Shown here in pieces: positions 34,575 to 44,886 of a DNA stretch of 64,000 nucleotides. Where the stretch lies: the NCBI RefSeq assembly GCF_029784165.1, contig NC_073695.1, positions 215,501,493-215,565,492 of the forward strand, read 5' to 3'. This stretch comes from Wyeomyia smithii. Taxonomy: Eukaryota > Arthropoda > Insecta > Diptera > Culicidae. The translations under genes and the position numbers were made by a program. Numbering within the stretch: the first letter of the stretch is position 1; every line of letters starts with the position of its first letter. The notes under the pieces are model-generated. The model had not been told where the DNA came from and made no database searches. It was given only the letters and a program-made list of their open reading frames with translations.

Positions 34575-36110
34575 ATCCTGTTCCGGGACAAGAAACACCG
34601 CCTGGAAGAGATGGAAATGTGAGGAAATGGAGCAGCTGCATCGTTCGCAAGAAACACGTAAGTTCTACAAGAAACTGAACGCATCCCGCGCCGGCTTTGT
34701 GCCGCGAGTCGAAATGTGTCGGGATAAGGATGGAGGAATCTTGACAGATTAACGTGAGGTGATCAACAGGCGGAAGCAGCACTACAATGAACAACTGAAT
34801 GGCGCAGAGACAGATGACCAAGACGGCAGGAGGAACGACTTTGTCAGCACAGCGGATGATGGAGACATTCCGACCCCTACGGTAGGTGAAGTTAAGGATG
34901 TCATCAATCAGCTCAAGAACAACAAATCAGCTGGAAAAGATGGCATCGCAGCGGAGCTTATCAAACTGGGCTCGGATAGGTTGGCTCCCTGTCTGCACCA
35001 GCTGATAGTCAGGATCTGGGATACAGAACAGCTACCGGAGGAGTGGAAGAAGGGAGTAATATGCCAAATATACAAGAAGAGCGACAAGTTGGAATGTGAG
35101 AACTATCGAGCGATCGCGATTCTCAATCATGGACGAAAATGGTTTCCCTGCAATACTAACAAGACTGATCAAGGCCACGATGGATGGTGTACAGTGCTGT
35201 GTGAAGATTTCGGGTGCGTTATCAAGCCCGTTTGAAACACGCAAGGCACTTCGACAAGGCGACGGTCTTTCTTGCGTCCTGTTCAACATTGCGCTTGAAG
35301 GTGTGATGAAACGTGCGGCCTTTAACATGCGGGGCACGATCTTAAATAAATCCAGCCAGTTCATCTGCTTCACTGACGACGTGAACCTTGTCGGAAGGAC
35401 GTTCCAGGCGGTTGCTGAACAGTACACAAAACTGAAACGTGCAGCAGAAAAGGTTGGATTGAAAGTGAGTACGTCAAATACTAAGTATCTGCTAGCAGGA
35501 GGAACCGAGCACGATAGGGTTCGTATAGGCTGTAGCGTAATAATTGATGGAGACGAGTTCGAGGTGGTTGACGATCTTGTATACCCCGGATCTTTGGTAA
35601 CGTCAGACAACAACTACAGCAGATAAATCCGGAGACGTATTTTAGCTGGAAGTCGTGCCTACTACGGACTCCACAAGACTTAGAGGTCTGGTAAACATCA
35701 CCCCCGTACCAAGTGCACCATGTACAAGACGCTTGTAAGACCAGTAGTCCTCTACGGGCACGAGACATGGACAATGCTAGAGGAGGACTTGCAAGCACTG
35801 GCCGTTTTCGAAAGACGTGTGCTTAGGACTATTTTCGGCGAAGTATGTGAGGATGGCGTATGAAGGCGAAGGATGAACCACGAGCTGGCGCAACTCTACG
35901 GCGAACCCAGTATCCCGAAAATCGCGAAAGCTTGATGGGTACAATGAGCGGGACATGTTTTAAGAATGCCGGACAACAATCCCGCAAAAATGGTGTTCGT
36001 CTCGAATCCGGCCGGTACAAGACGTAGAAGTGCACAACGAGCTAGGTGGAGCAAGATCTTGGAAATGTGGGACTCTCAAGAAACTTGAAAGACAAGCTGC
36101 TATGGACCGA
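34575..36110 (+). pseudogene. RTE-like reverse transcriptase, deleted and frameshifted
   Basis: The upstream part (34620-35130) shows the RT fingers region with KSAGKDGIAAELIK, LPEEWKKGVICQIYKK and ENYRAIAILN. It then jumps directly to MDENGFPAILTRLIKAT in another frame near 35128, so roughly 100 residues between RT motifs are deleted. The palm continues in 35096-35626 with LRQGDGLSCVLFN and CFTDDVNLVG (normally F-A-D-D). The C-terminal part from 35640 to 36110 is in several frames, including a recognisable block around CACGAGACATGGACAATGC. The copy cannot encode an active enzyme. Confidence 0.8.
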
Positions 36111-36223
36111 GGACCTTGGCGTAACATTGTGACGCAGGTGAAATCCTGAGGGATTTTTCACCAGGAGAGTAAGTAAGTAACCTAAGAAGCACTCTAACTA
36201 GCTAAGTCCTGGCCTTTTTCAAC

Positions 36224-36247
36224 CACGTCAAGGTCAGGCAGCGTATA
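36224..36247 (+). repeat. 24-bp direct repeat, left copy
   Basis: CACGTCAAGGTCAGGCAGCG followed by TATA; identical to 38554-38577. It may be a target-site duplication of the segment between them. Confidence 0.9.
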
Positions 36248-38553
36248 TGAGGAGGCTGACAGAACTTTCAACTGCCATGCAAGTGTTATTTTGATAGGGG
36301 TTTTTTACCAAAAATACATATTTCTAATGGTGCTAAAATGTGAATTTTTTACTTAATGTGCGTAGCAAAACAAGTGCTTAAATAAAGTAGTGAGTTGAAA
36401 GTGAGAAATCAGCGATAATATTGAAAATCGCATCAAATAATATGTGGTAAATCGGCACTAGTGAAAATAAATGAATAAGTATGTGTGTGTATAATAACAG
36501 CGCATCGTTGATACGGAGCTCACACAGAATACATATTGTTGACGCCGGTGTTTCAACGAATTTTGCCAGGCATGATGACGAAAACTAATTTACTAGTGAT
36601 ATTGCCTGATCATGTTTCGATAAATTTCGGCTTAAGTTACGATAAATTTTTGTGGTCATCAAGAACTGTGTTTCATTTCCGTGAGCCGTTAACCCGCTCG
36701 CTTTTACTTTTAATGAACCGGTTCATATGAACGGTTCGTGAGCCGTTTGCCCATCCCTAGGTGTTCCTCCCAAAAAACACATATACGCTAACCATAGACC
36801 ATCTCACCGAATCTCTTTAACCTCACTTTTCTGACAGTTAGTGGTAACTTTGTTTACAGTTAGGACTTTGTGTTTTTTTTTCTGGTTGAGCAATTAGGTG
36901 CGTAGTGGAAATGCTGCTCAATTTATAATTGTTCTAAGTGTACTGGTACCTCACACTCAACATTTAAAAGGCATTTTGGTCTTAATTGAAATGATAAGCT
37001 ATAATTGAGAACCAAACTGCATCACCCGAAGGTAAACAAAGTTACCAGTAGCTCTCAAACTCAAGTGCGTGACGTCACCGTGCGATAGTCAATACTGCAT
37101 TCTTATTAAAAAGACTGTACCATGACGATTGGACACAATCGTTATGAAATTAGAGCCGACCGCTTTATATGTTGGTTAGCACTTTGTCGTTTTTTCTTCT
37201 TTTTTTTCTTGTATCTTATTTATTTAGAAATTAATCGAGTGTTATTTAGGGAATAATCGCGCACAGGTTTATCGACTGGATTGTATTTGAAAAATTTTGT
37301 AATTCTAAATTATAATTTATCCGATAACTTTTTTACTATGAATTTTCACTCTGTAAAATTTATGACTTCTCTAACTTTTGAATATTTATTTTTGCTTTAT
37401 GCAAATTTTTGGTATTTGTGCGAAATTTTCAAAAATGACACAGATTCAAAAGGATGAAATAATGATAACTTCGGCATTTTGAATAGATTATAATGTATTG
37501 TTACTTATGCTCATACGCTTTTCATCTCATTTTCGGGCTTTGTACTGTTGCCAAATTTTTAATTTGTTGGGAATATTTGCTCGATAGCCGTGTTGTTACT
37601 TTTTTTTTCTTGCGCCGGTTGCCGTAGTGTAAATGATAATATTGATTGTGATTGCTTACTCTTCCGACATACTAGCATAATTTCTACACGAAAAATTATA
37701 GAATTTTTTACCTATCAATCTCCATGATAAAACCGAATTTTCAGAAACTCCAAGGATATTGTCTATTTGTTACTCGTGTGAACAGCGCGCATAATATTTA
37801 CGAGATTATGCTATCAAACCGTGGAGCTACCTTTCATAGCGGTACATAGTGTGCGGAAAATCGCCTTTTAGGAACAGACGAAGAGTATACGAGAGACGTC
37901 GGTAGTCGATCGGTTAGGAAAAAAGCCAGATGTGCGGGTGACCAAAATCCTAGAGATTCCGTGTCGATGTCTTCCTTTAGGTCATATTATATACAGATAG
38001 ATCAACAACGTGCAATATTTCAAGATACAAAAAAGCCACCTCACGAGGAGATGTCCGACAATTCGAGTTTGTCTCAATTCAGTCATAGAGCCGGTATTCT
38101 TGCGTGCATTCTATTGTTGCGGTGATACATCATCAAACTAAATGAGGTAGGACCGCGTAACGACTTTCGCAGCGGATATAATGAACTCGCGGGCGCGACA
38201 TTTGTTAATATGAAATCAGTGCCTCGTTTATCAAAACGAACCCTGCTGCATACCTTGCCCTTTCTCCAACATCCCAGAGATTTCTCGTGGAAGTGCAGAA
38301 GTGTTCTCGGCTTCCAATAAAGCGAGTATCACGTCAACATATTCCCAAACGCACTCCTTCATTGACCTGCATTCGGATGCGGCCGGCGCTGGTATTGCCT
38401 GATATAAAGATAAGGGTAACCAGTTTTTACACATTGAGGATGCATGTTAGTCCCAAGCATCATCTGTTGGTTCTCTGTGTAATAACAGCTGATCTGGCAA
38501 TAACGGAGTAGCAACCGCGGACGGTCAATTATGCTTATGCTCATGCTCATGCT
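36248..38553 (+). mobile_element. 2.3-kb segment between 24-bp direct repeats
   Basis: The segment is bounded by exact 24-bp direct repeats and ends, just before the second copy, in about four tandem ATGCTC/ATGCTT hexamers (38530-38553). A simple-sequence tail next to a long TSD is the pattern left by target-primed retrotransposition. No reverse transcriptase or other protein domain is visible inside, so it could be a non-autonomous retroelement or a retrocopy. It also contains a 15-bp inverted repeat (36843-36857 and 37032-37046). ORFs 36536-36730 and 38231-38434 have no recognisable features. Confidence 0.45.
36843..37046. repeat. Inverted repeat (possible MITE)
   Basis: GGTAACTTTGTTTAC at 36843 and its exact reverse complement at 37032-37046, 204 bp overall. 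Ends and TSD are not resolved. Confidence 0.5.
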
Positions 38554-38577
38554 CACGTCAAGGTCAGGCAGCGTATA
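38554..38577 (+). repeat. 24-bp direct repeat, right copy
   Basis: Identical to 36224-36247; directly preceded by the ATGCTC hexamer run. Confidence 0.9.
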
Positions 38578-39460
38578 GCAAAGAACTACTTCAGGTTGCC
38601 GAGATTTAGCCTACTTCTAAGACGAGATTTAGCCAGAAAATTCGATGCTGCTGATAGCTGCTGATTGTGAGGAAAATTCGTCTCCAGGAAAGAATCAAGT
38701 CGTATTAAGCTGGCAAACAGCCAAGTCAGACCGTAGAACAGAATAGTGTGGCCAAAATCCGTGCTTGGAAGCTATGCGACCAAGTTCGACGGGTGTCTTC
38801 TGATGGACTATAAAACCTATGTCTACGCTGGCTTCGGGCAATCCCAGGTCAACAGTTTCACTTGGCAACGGCTCATATTCAAATTTGCATGAAAATTTAT
38901 GATTTGGCAGGGCATTTGCAGCTGTGACAGAAAGATAGAATATTTCGTTACAAATAAGACGAAACTGTACCAAAAAGAGTATCTTCAAAAACGAATTTTG
39001 CTGTTTTCAAAGCAATGACGTTCAAGAATGGTATGCAAAGAAAAGAGTCCAGTTTGTTCCGAAAGACCTTAGCCCTCCCAATTGCCTCCGGTTTCGCTCT
39101 ACTTAAAAATACTGGACAATCATGAAGAGGAAACTCAAAAGAAAAAGTTGTCAAAGACATCAATCAGATGAAGATCTGGTGGAAGAAGATAGCCTTAACG
39201 ACAGGCCCGGATTTGAGGGGGTGGCAAAGGAGGCAAATGCCCCGAGCCTTTCTATTCAAGCACCTCCCCTAGTCTTGGGGGCCCTATTTTTGCTCTTCAC
39301 CTTCCAGAACGTTGCCGCGAAATGTTCTATAAAAAGAGGGCCTCACAAACAAATCGGGCCCTGGCCTCTCAGTGCCTAAATCCAGCCCTGCTTAACGATG
39401 GGCAAAAATGATTTGCGCCGCCTAATGAGCCGTACTACAGGGAAAGTTCGAGGATTCCGT
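38578..39460. other. Unassigned sequence
   Basis: No gene with recognisable features. The frames 38695-38988 (minus) and 39122-39379 are open but without known motifs. Confidence 0.45.
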
Positions 39461-40045
39461 TATGTTATGTTGTGTTATGTTATGTTATGTTATGTCATGT
39501 TATGTCATGTCATGTCATGTCATGTCATGTCATGTCATGTCATGTCATGTCATGTCATGTCATGTCATGTCATGTCATGTCATGTCATGTCATGTCATGT
39601 CATGTCATGTCATGTCATGTCATGTCATGTCATGTCATGTCATGTCATGTTATGTTATGTTATGCTATGTTATGTTATGTAATGTAATGTTATGTTATGT
39701 TATGTTATATTATGTTATGTTATGTTATGTTATGTTATGTTATGTTATGTTATGTTATGTTATGTTATGTTATGTTATGTTATGTTATTTTATGTTATGT
39801 TATGTTATGTTATGTTATGTTATGTTATGTTATGTTATGTTATGTTATGTTATGTTATGTTATGTTATGTTATGTTATGTTATGTTATGTTATGTTATGT
39901 TATGTTATGTTATGTTATGTTATGTTATGTTATGTTATGTTATGTTATGTTATGTTATGTTATGTTATGTTATGTTATGTTATGTTATGTTATGTTATGT
40001 TATGTTATGTTATGTTATGTTATGTTATGTTATGTTATGTTATGT
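39461..40045. repeat. Pentanucleotide satellite (TTATG)n/(TCATG)n
   Basis: About 117 tandem 5-mers. Positions of about 39494-39648 are almost pure TCATG; the rest is TTATG with rare variants. All long open frames over it are repeat artefacts. Confidence 0.98.
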
Positions 40046-40106
40046 TTAATTCATGCATTCTTTATGAATATCGGCTTAATGAGATGAATAATGGAGCAGT
40101 TCCCCT

Positions 40107-40170
40107 ATGTCTAAAGGTAAACAAAACGAGTGAGAGTTACATCACATGTACTATATAAGCACAAATCATC
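40107..40170. mobile_element. Small TIR element split by LINE B (left part)
   Basis: TCTAAAGGTAAACAAAACGA at 40109 is the inverted counterpart of 43802-43830 (TCTTACTCGTTTTGTTCACC and on). Joined across the LINE, it would be a MITE of about 100 bp with 27-bp ends, 24 of 27 positions matching. Confidence 0.65.
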
Positions 40171-40183
40171 TCTTACTCGTTTT
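40171..40183 (+). repeat. LINE B target-site duplication, left
   Basis: TCTTACTCGTTTT, repeated exactly at 43802-43814. The T-run of the poly(A) tail makes its right edge ambiguous by a few bases. Confidence 0.85.
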
Positions 40184-43100
40184 TTTTTTTTTTTCTTCAC
40201 ATAACATTTATTTGACACGGCACAAATACAATTTAATGTTTAACGGCGCCAATTATATCTGATGACTTAAAAACTAAAGCAAATTTTTTATCCTCGCTGC
40301 CGACTACGAGCTGAAATTAAGTCTAACTTAAAACTAGCATGGGATTTCCAATCAGTGTTTTGTTGTTCAATGGTCGTCTGATAATCGTCGAATGGCATGT
40401 ATGGATTCGTTCTGCTGAGCCACGATGTCGTGAGTTGGGACAGAGGCTCGTAGTCCTTGGGTCCTGGTTCTATTGTGCGGGGTCTGGTTGCTGGTTTTGT
40501 GCTTAAGGTTCAAACGTGTTCTTGTCGTTTTGTTGGGTGTAGACGGAGGGGAACGGGACTAGACTGGGGCAATGATGGATTTCAGGAAAACGTATATAAG
40601 GGACATGTAGGATAGGTCACGGCTCGCCAAGACATCACGAACAGGAACAGCCGGCTGTCTACCCTCGGCCTGCAGGGAAGCTATCAATTTAGACCTGGCG
40701 TCACGGTGTACAGGGCATGACCAAACCACATGCTCTATGTCGTGATAACCTTCACCACAGGCACAGATACCACTTTCCCCGAGCCCAACACGACGGAGGA
40801 GCGCGTCAAATCTATAGTGATTGGACATAAGCCGGGACATCACGCAAATGAAATCCCGACCTACATCCAACCCCTTGAACCACGGGTTCGTCGATACTTT
40901 GGGGATTATGGAATGTAACCACCTTCCCAATTCCCCTCTGGTCCAAGCATTTTGCCAACTGATGATCGTATTCTGACGTACAAGTGCGAAAAATTCATTA
41001 AAGGCAATTGGTCTTTCATAAATATCACCGTTTGTTGCGCCCACCTTAGCCAAAGAGTCCGCTTTCTCATTACCCGGTATCGAGCAGTGAGAAGGGACCC
41101 ACGCTAAGGTAATCTGAGTAGATTTTTCGGATAAAGCACTCAGATGTTCCCGTATTTTCCCCAGGAAATACGGAGAGTGCTTAACATCTTTCATCGATCG
41201 GAGAGCCTCAATGGAACTGAGACTGTCCGTAAAGATGAAATAATGGTCCGTGGGCATTTTTTCGATAATCCCTAGGGTGTACTGAATTGCAGCTAATTCT
41301 GCGACGTAAACAGAAGCAGGATTATCGAGCTTATGGGAGACGGTTAAATTGTTATTGAAGATACCGAAGCCAGTGGACCCATCAAGAAGTGATCCGTCAG
41401 TGTAGTACATATTGTCGCAGTTGATGTTTCGATATTTATTTGAAAAAATTTTAGGGATCTGCTGCACGCGTAAATGATCCGGGATTCCACGAGTTTCTTC
41501 TATCATGGATGTATCGAAAAACACAGTAGAATCAGAAGTATTTGATAAGTCGACACGATTTGGAATATTCGAAGAAGGGTTAATATTTTGGGACATGTGA
41601 TTGAAATACAATGTCATAAAACGGGTTTGAGAATTAAGTTCGATTAACCTTTCAAAATTTTCAATCACGGGACGGTTCAAGACCTCACATTTGATTAGAA
41701 TACGAGAAGACAGGCTCCAGAAGCGGTTTTTCAATGGTAGTACTCCAGCTAAAACCTCCAAACTCATCGTATGGGTCGACTGCATGCAACCTAAGGCGAT
41801 ACGCAAACAACGATATTGTATTCGCTCCAGTTTGATCAAATGTGTGTTTGCTGCGGAGCGGAAGCAGAAACACCCGTATTCAATAACAGACAATATCGTT
41901 GTTTGGTAAAGCCTTATAAGGTCTCCTGGATGGGCTCCCCACCATTGTCCGGTTATTGTACGAAGAAAATTCACTCTTTGTTGACATTTTTTCATCAGAT
42001 ACCTCACGTGACAACCCCAGGTGCCTTTAGAGTCGAACCAGACACCAAGATATTTGTGTACCAAAACCTGAGAAATCGTTTTACCCATTAATTGTGTTTG
42101 AAGCTGAGCAGGTTCATGCTTCCTAGAAAAAACTACTATCTCAGTCTTCTCCGGAGAGAATTCGATACCTAGCTGTAAAGCCCAAGCAGACAAATTGTCC
42201 AAGGTATCTTGCAATGGTCCTTGCAAATCGGCAGCTTTGGCTCCTGTAACAGAGATTACACTGTCGTCTGCAAGTTGTCTTATCGTGCATGAATTTGCCA
42301 GACATTCGTCGATGTCATTTACATAAAAGTTGTAAAGAAGGGGGCTTAAACATGAGCCCTGGGGAAGACCCATGTAGCTAATGCGAAAAGTTGCCAAATC
42401 GCCATGCGTAAAATGCATGTGCTTTTCGGACAACAAATTGTGCAAAAAATTGTTCAAAATTGGAGAAAATCCTTGTCGGTGAAGTTTACCCGAAAGAATG
42501 TCAATAGAAACGGAATCAAAAGCCCCCTTAATGTCCAAGAACGCAGACGCCATTTGTTCTTTACGAGCATACGCCAGCTGAATATCTGTTGAAAGCAACG
42601 CAAGACAATCATTCGTCCCTTTGGCACGGCGGAAGCCAAATTGAGTTTCTGATAGTAGACCATTTGATTCGACCCAGTGGTCTAAACGACGGAGTATCAT
42701 TTTTTCCATCAATTTCCGGATACAGGATAGCATTGCAATCGGCCTATAAGAGTTGTGATTAGAAGCTGGTTTCCCTGGTTTTTGTATGGCGATCACCTTC
42801 ACTTGCCTCCAATCCTGCGGTACAATGTTTTGCTCCAGGAACTTATTGAACAAGTTCAACAAGCGCCTCTTGGCATTGCCGGGTAGATTCTTCAACAAGT
42901 TGAATTTGATTCTATCTAATCCAGGCGCGTTATTGTTACAGGACAGGAGGGCAACTGAAAATTCTGCCATCGTAAAAGGTGATTCTATCGCGTCGTGGCC
43001 CGGAGACGCATCGCGAACAATATTTTGCTCAGGAACAGAGTCCGGACATACTTTCCTGGCAAAATCAAATATCCACCTACTTGAAGACTCCTCGCTTTCG

Positions 43101-43801
43101 TTGACCGTTACGCGATTCCGCATTCTTCGGGCTGTGTTCCAAAGAGTGCTCATCGATGTCTCCCTCGACGTCTCGTTCACGAACCGACGCCAATATCCAC
43201 GTTTCTTTGCTTTAGCCAAGCTTTTAAGCTTGGTATCAAGCTCCGAATACCGTAAATAGTCGCCAGGTATACCTCCCGTCTGGTAGGCCTTAAACGCGTC
43301 GGATCTTTGCGTGTAGACATCGGAGCACTCTTGGTCCCACCACGGAGTGGGAGGCCGTTCTTTGATCGTTACGCCGGGATATTTCTTCGTTTGGGCTTGC
43401 AACGCGGCGTCGAGAATCAAGCCCGCGAGGAGGTTGTATTCTTCAAGTGGTGAATGATGTTGAATCGACTCGACCGCTTTTGAAATCATTTCCTCGTATA
43501 ACTTCCAATCGACATTTCGTGTGAGGTCATACGGAATGTCAATTGGTCGCATGCGAGTTGACCCGTTAGTAAATGAAATAAGAATAGGCAGATGGTCGCT
43601 ACCGTGAGGATCGAGGATTACCTTCCATGTGCAATCCAACCGTAGCGACGTCGAACATAAGGATAGATCCAAAGCGCTTGGGCGCGCTGGAGGTTTCGGG
43701 ATACGTGTCATTTCACCGTTGTTTAAAATAGTCATGTCGAAGTCATCGCAAAGGTTATAGATTAAAGAGGAGCGGTTATCATTGTATGGGGAACCCCATG
43801 G
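40184..43801 (-). mobile_element. LINE B, 5'-truncated I-like retrotransposon
   Basis: The minus-strand element has a poly(A) tail (the T-run to 40194), 3' UTR (40195-40558), ORF2 and an abrupt 5' end at 43801. The 13-bp TSD is exact. Truncation inside the endonuclease is the usual outcome of incomplete reverse transcription. The long uninterrupted frame suggests a young insertion. Confidence 0.95.
40559..43800 (-). CDS. LINE B ORF2 (partial): EN end, RT, RNase H
   Basis: The open frame of over 1058 codons runs to the 5' truncation point; there is no true start, as the N-terminal endonuclease is missing (only its end, with DPHGSDHLPILISF, remains). The reverse transcriptase follows with SYRPIAMLSCIRKLMEK, FLDIKGAFDSV, GLPQGSCLSP and the active site RQLADDSVISV near residue 489 counted from 43735. 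An RNase H domain comes next, with YTDGSLLDGSTGFGIF near 777, AELAAIQYTLG, FTDSLSSIEAL and WVPSHCSIPGNEKADSLA. The C-terminal zinc motif is CACGEGYHDIEHVVWSC. RNase H plus this zinc motif indicates the I/R1/LOA group. The stop is at 40559. No frameshift is seen. Confidence 0.92.
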
Positions 43802-43836
43802 TCTTACTCGTTTTGTTCACCTTCAGATAGACGACC
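43802..43836. mobile_element. Small TIR element split by LINE B (right part)
   Basis: Contains the second TSD copy (43802-43814) and the right terminal inverted repeat, matching 40109-40135 in reverse complement. Confidence 0.65.
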
Positions 43837-43985
43837 TTATTACGAAGTACTCCAGATTTCAGCTTTTGAATTGCATTCAAAACGTACTCTTCTTGCCTCG
43901 GAATACTCCACAATCTAAGCTGTCTTGCGGAATATCGCTTATTGTAGCATCGATCTGATCTAGCGCAGGAAATGCGGACGACAAA

Positions 43986-44234
43986 GTGACTTCAGAGTGC
44001 TCAGTTAATAGCTCGAATTCGCGAAAAAACGTGTTAGCAGACAAAACACCCAAAAACAACGAGGCTATGGAACAAAAGACTAGAACTTTATTGGATGTCG
44101 ACGTAAACTTCTTTAAGATCGAATTATGTAAAGACGACAGAAATATTAAAGTTTGCACGCGTTGTTTACGAGTCTTAACCGGTTCCGTTGAGCAGCTCGT
44201 ATTTGTCGCTTCAAATCATAGAGAAGTCGGTTAA
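43986..44234 (+). CDS. Small ORF with ZAD-like cysteine pattern (uncertain)
   Basis: An 82-codon ATG frame. Residues about 30-75 (LLDVDVNFFKIELCKDD, then KVCTRCLRVL) resemble the second half of a ZAD zinc-finger-associated domain: an acidic stretch, then C-x2-C followed by a hydrophobic helix. The first Cys pair of a ZAD is not seen in this frame, and no C2H2 fingers follow. It is therefore an isolated exon fragment, a pseudogene, or chance. No promoter or splice sites can be assigned with confidence. Confidence 0.2.
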   Translation: MTSECSVNSSNSRKNVLADKTPKNNEAMEQKTRTLLDVDVNFFKIELCKDDRNIKVCTRCLRVLTGSVEQLVFVASNHREVG

Positions 44235-44243
44235 CCCAAGCTA

Positions 44244-44886
44244 GTTACCATGCTTGTCATTCTCCTCAGTATGTGAAAGGAGAGGAGAAAAAATTCACTG
44301 CGCACTTCCCTTCCAGTATGTGCCTGCGTGTAGCAAATGCTTTCACCACACTGCTTCTTTCTCCACTCCAAAGTGCCTCAACCAGCTTACAGAGAGACAA
44401 ACACACTTTCAGCTAACCCCACATCTGATAGAAACAAAGGAGTTAATCACTCTACAGAGAAAACGCAGAAGTACACAACAGTGTTCACTGGCGAGTCGTC
44501 CGGAAGGTGAAAAAAAACCTACCGGTCAAACATGTAGTCCTCGTGTAGCTACACTGCGAAAACGAATTCCACCAGGGTAAATTCGACCGGCACGAGCGGC
44601 ACAAGCAACGCAGTCTATTTTTTTTTCTCCCAATCTCTTTTCCTCTTCTGCCATGCTCAAGAAACCAACTGTGAAACGCACTGCAGATAGCTCTGCAGTG
44701 TAATTATTGTGCGTGATGTCCACCTCAGTGCGGTCAGGTAGCTCAGCAGATAAAAATCGTTTGTCGCTCTCCTCTAGCATGAGCGTTGATTTGCTCTTTA
44801 GTGTGATGGCAGTGGTTTCCGCAGTGCAAGATGTTCTGCTGCACTCTAGAGGTTTTCTGAGGAGAAAAGACAAGCATGCTGGTTAC
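44244..44886. repeat. 643-bp segment with terminal inverted repeats
   Basis: GTTACCATGCTTGTC at 44244 matches, inverted, GACAAGCATGCTGGTTAC at 44869-44886; the similarity continues through CTCCTCAG/CTGAGGAG. About 24 of 30 positions match. No TSD or transposase found; possibly an old MITE. Confidence 0.5.

Noticed and set aside
39398..40158. Overlapping long open frames of MLCYV / MSCHV repeats
   Set aside because: Direct translation of the TTATG/TCATG pentamer in several frames.
43986..44158. Minus-strand frame overlapping the ZAD-like ORF (43877-44158)
   Set aside because: Has no recognised motif and overlaps a better candidate.
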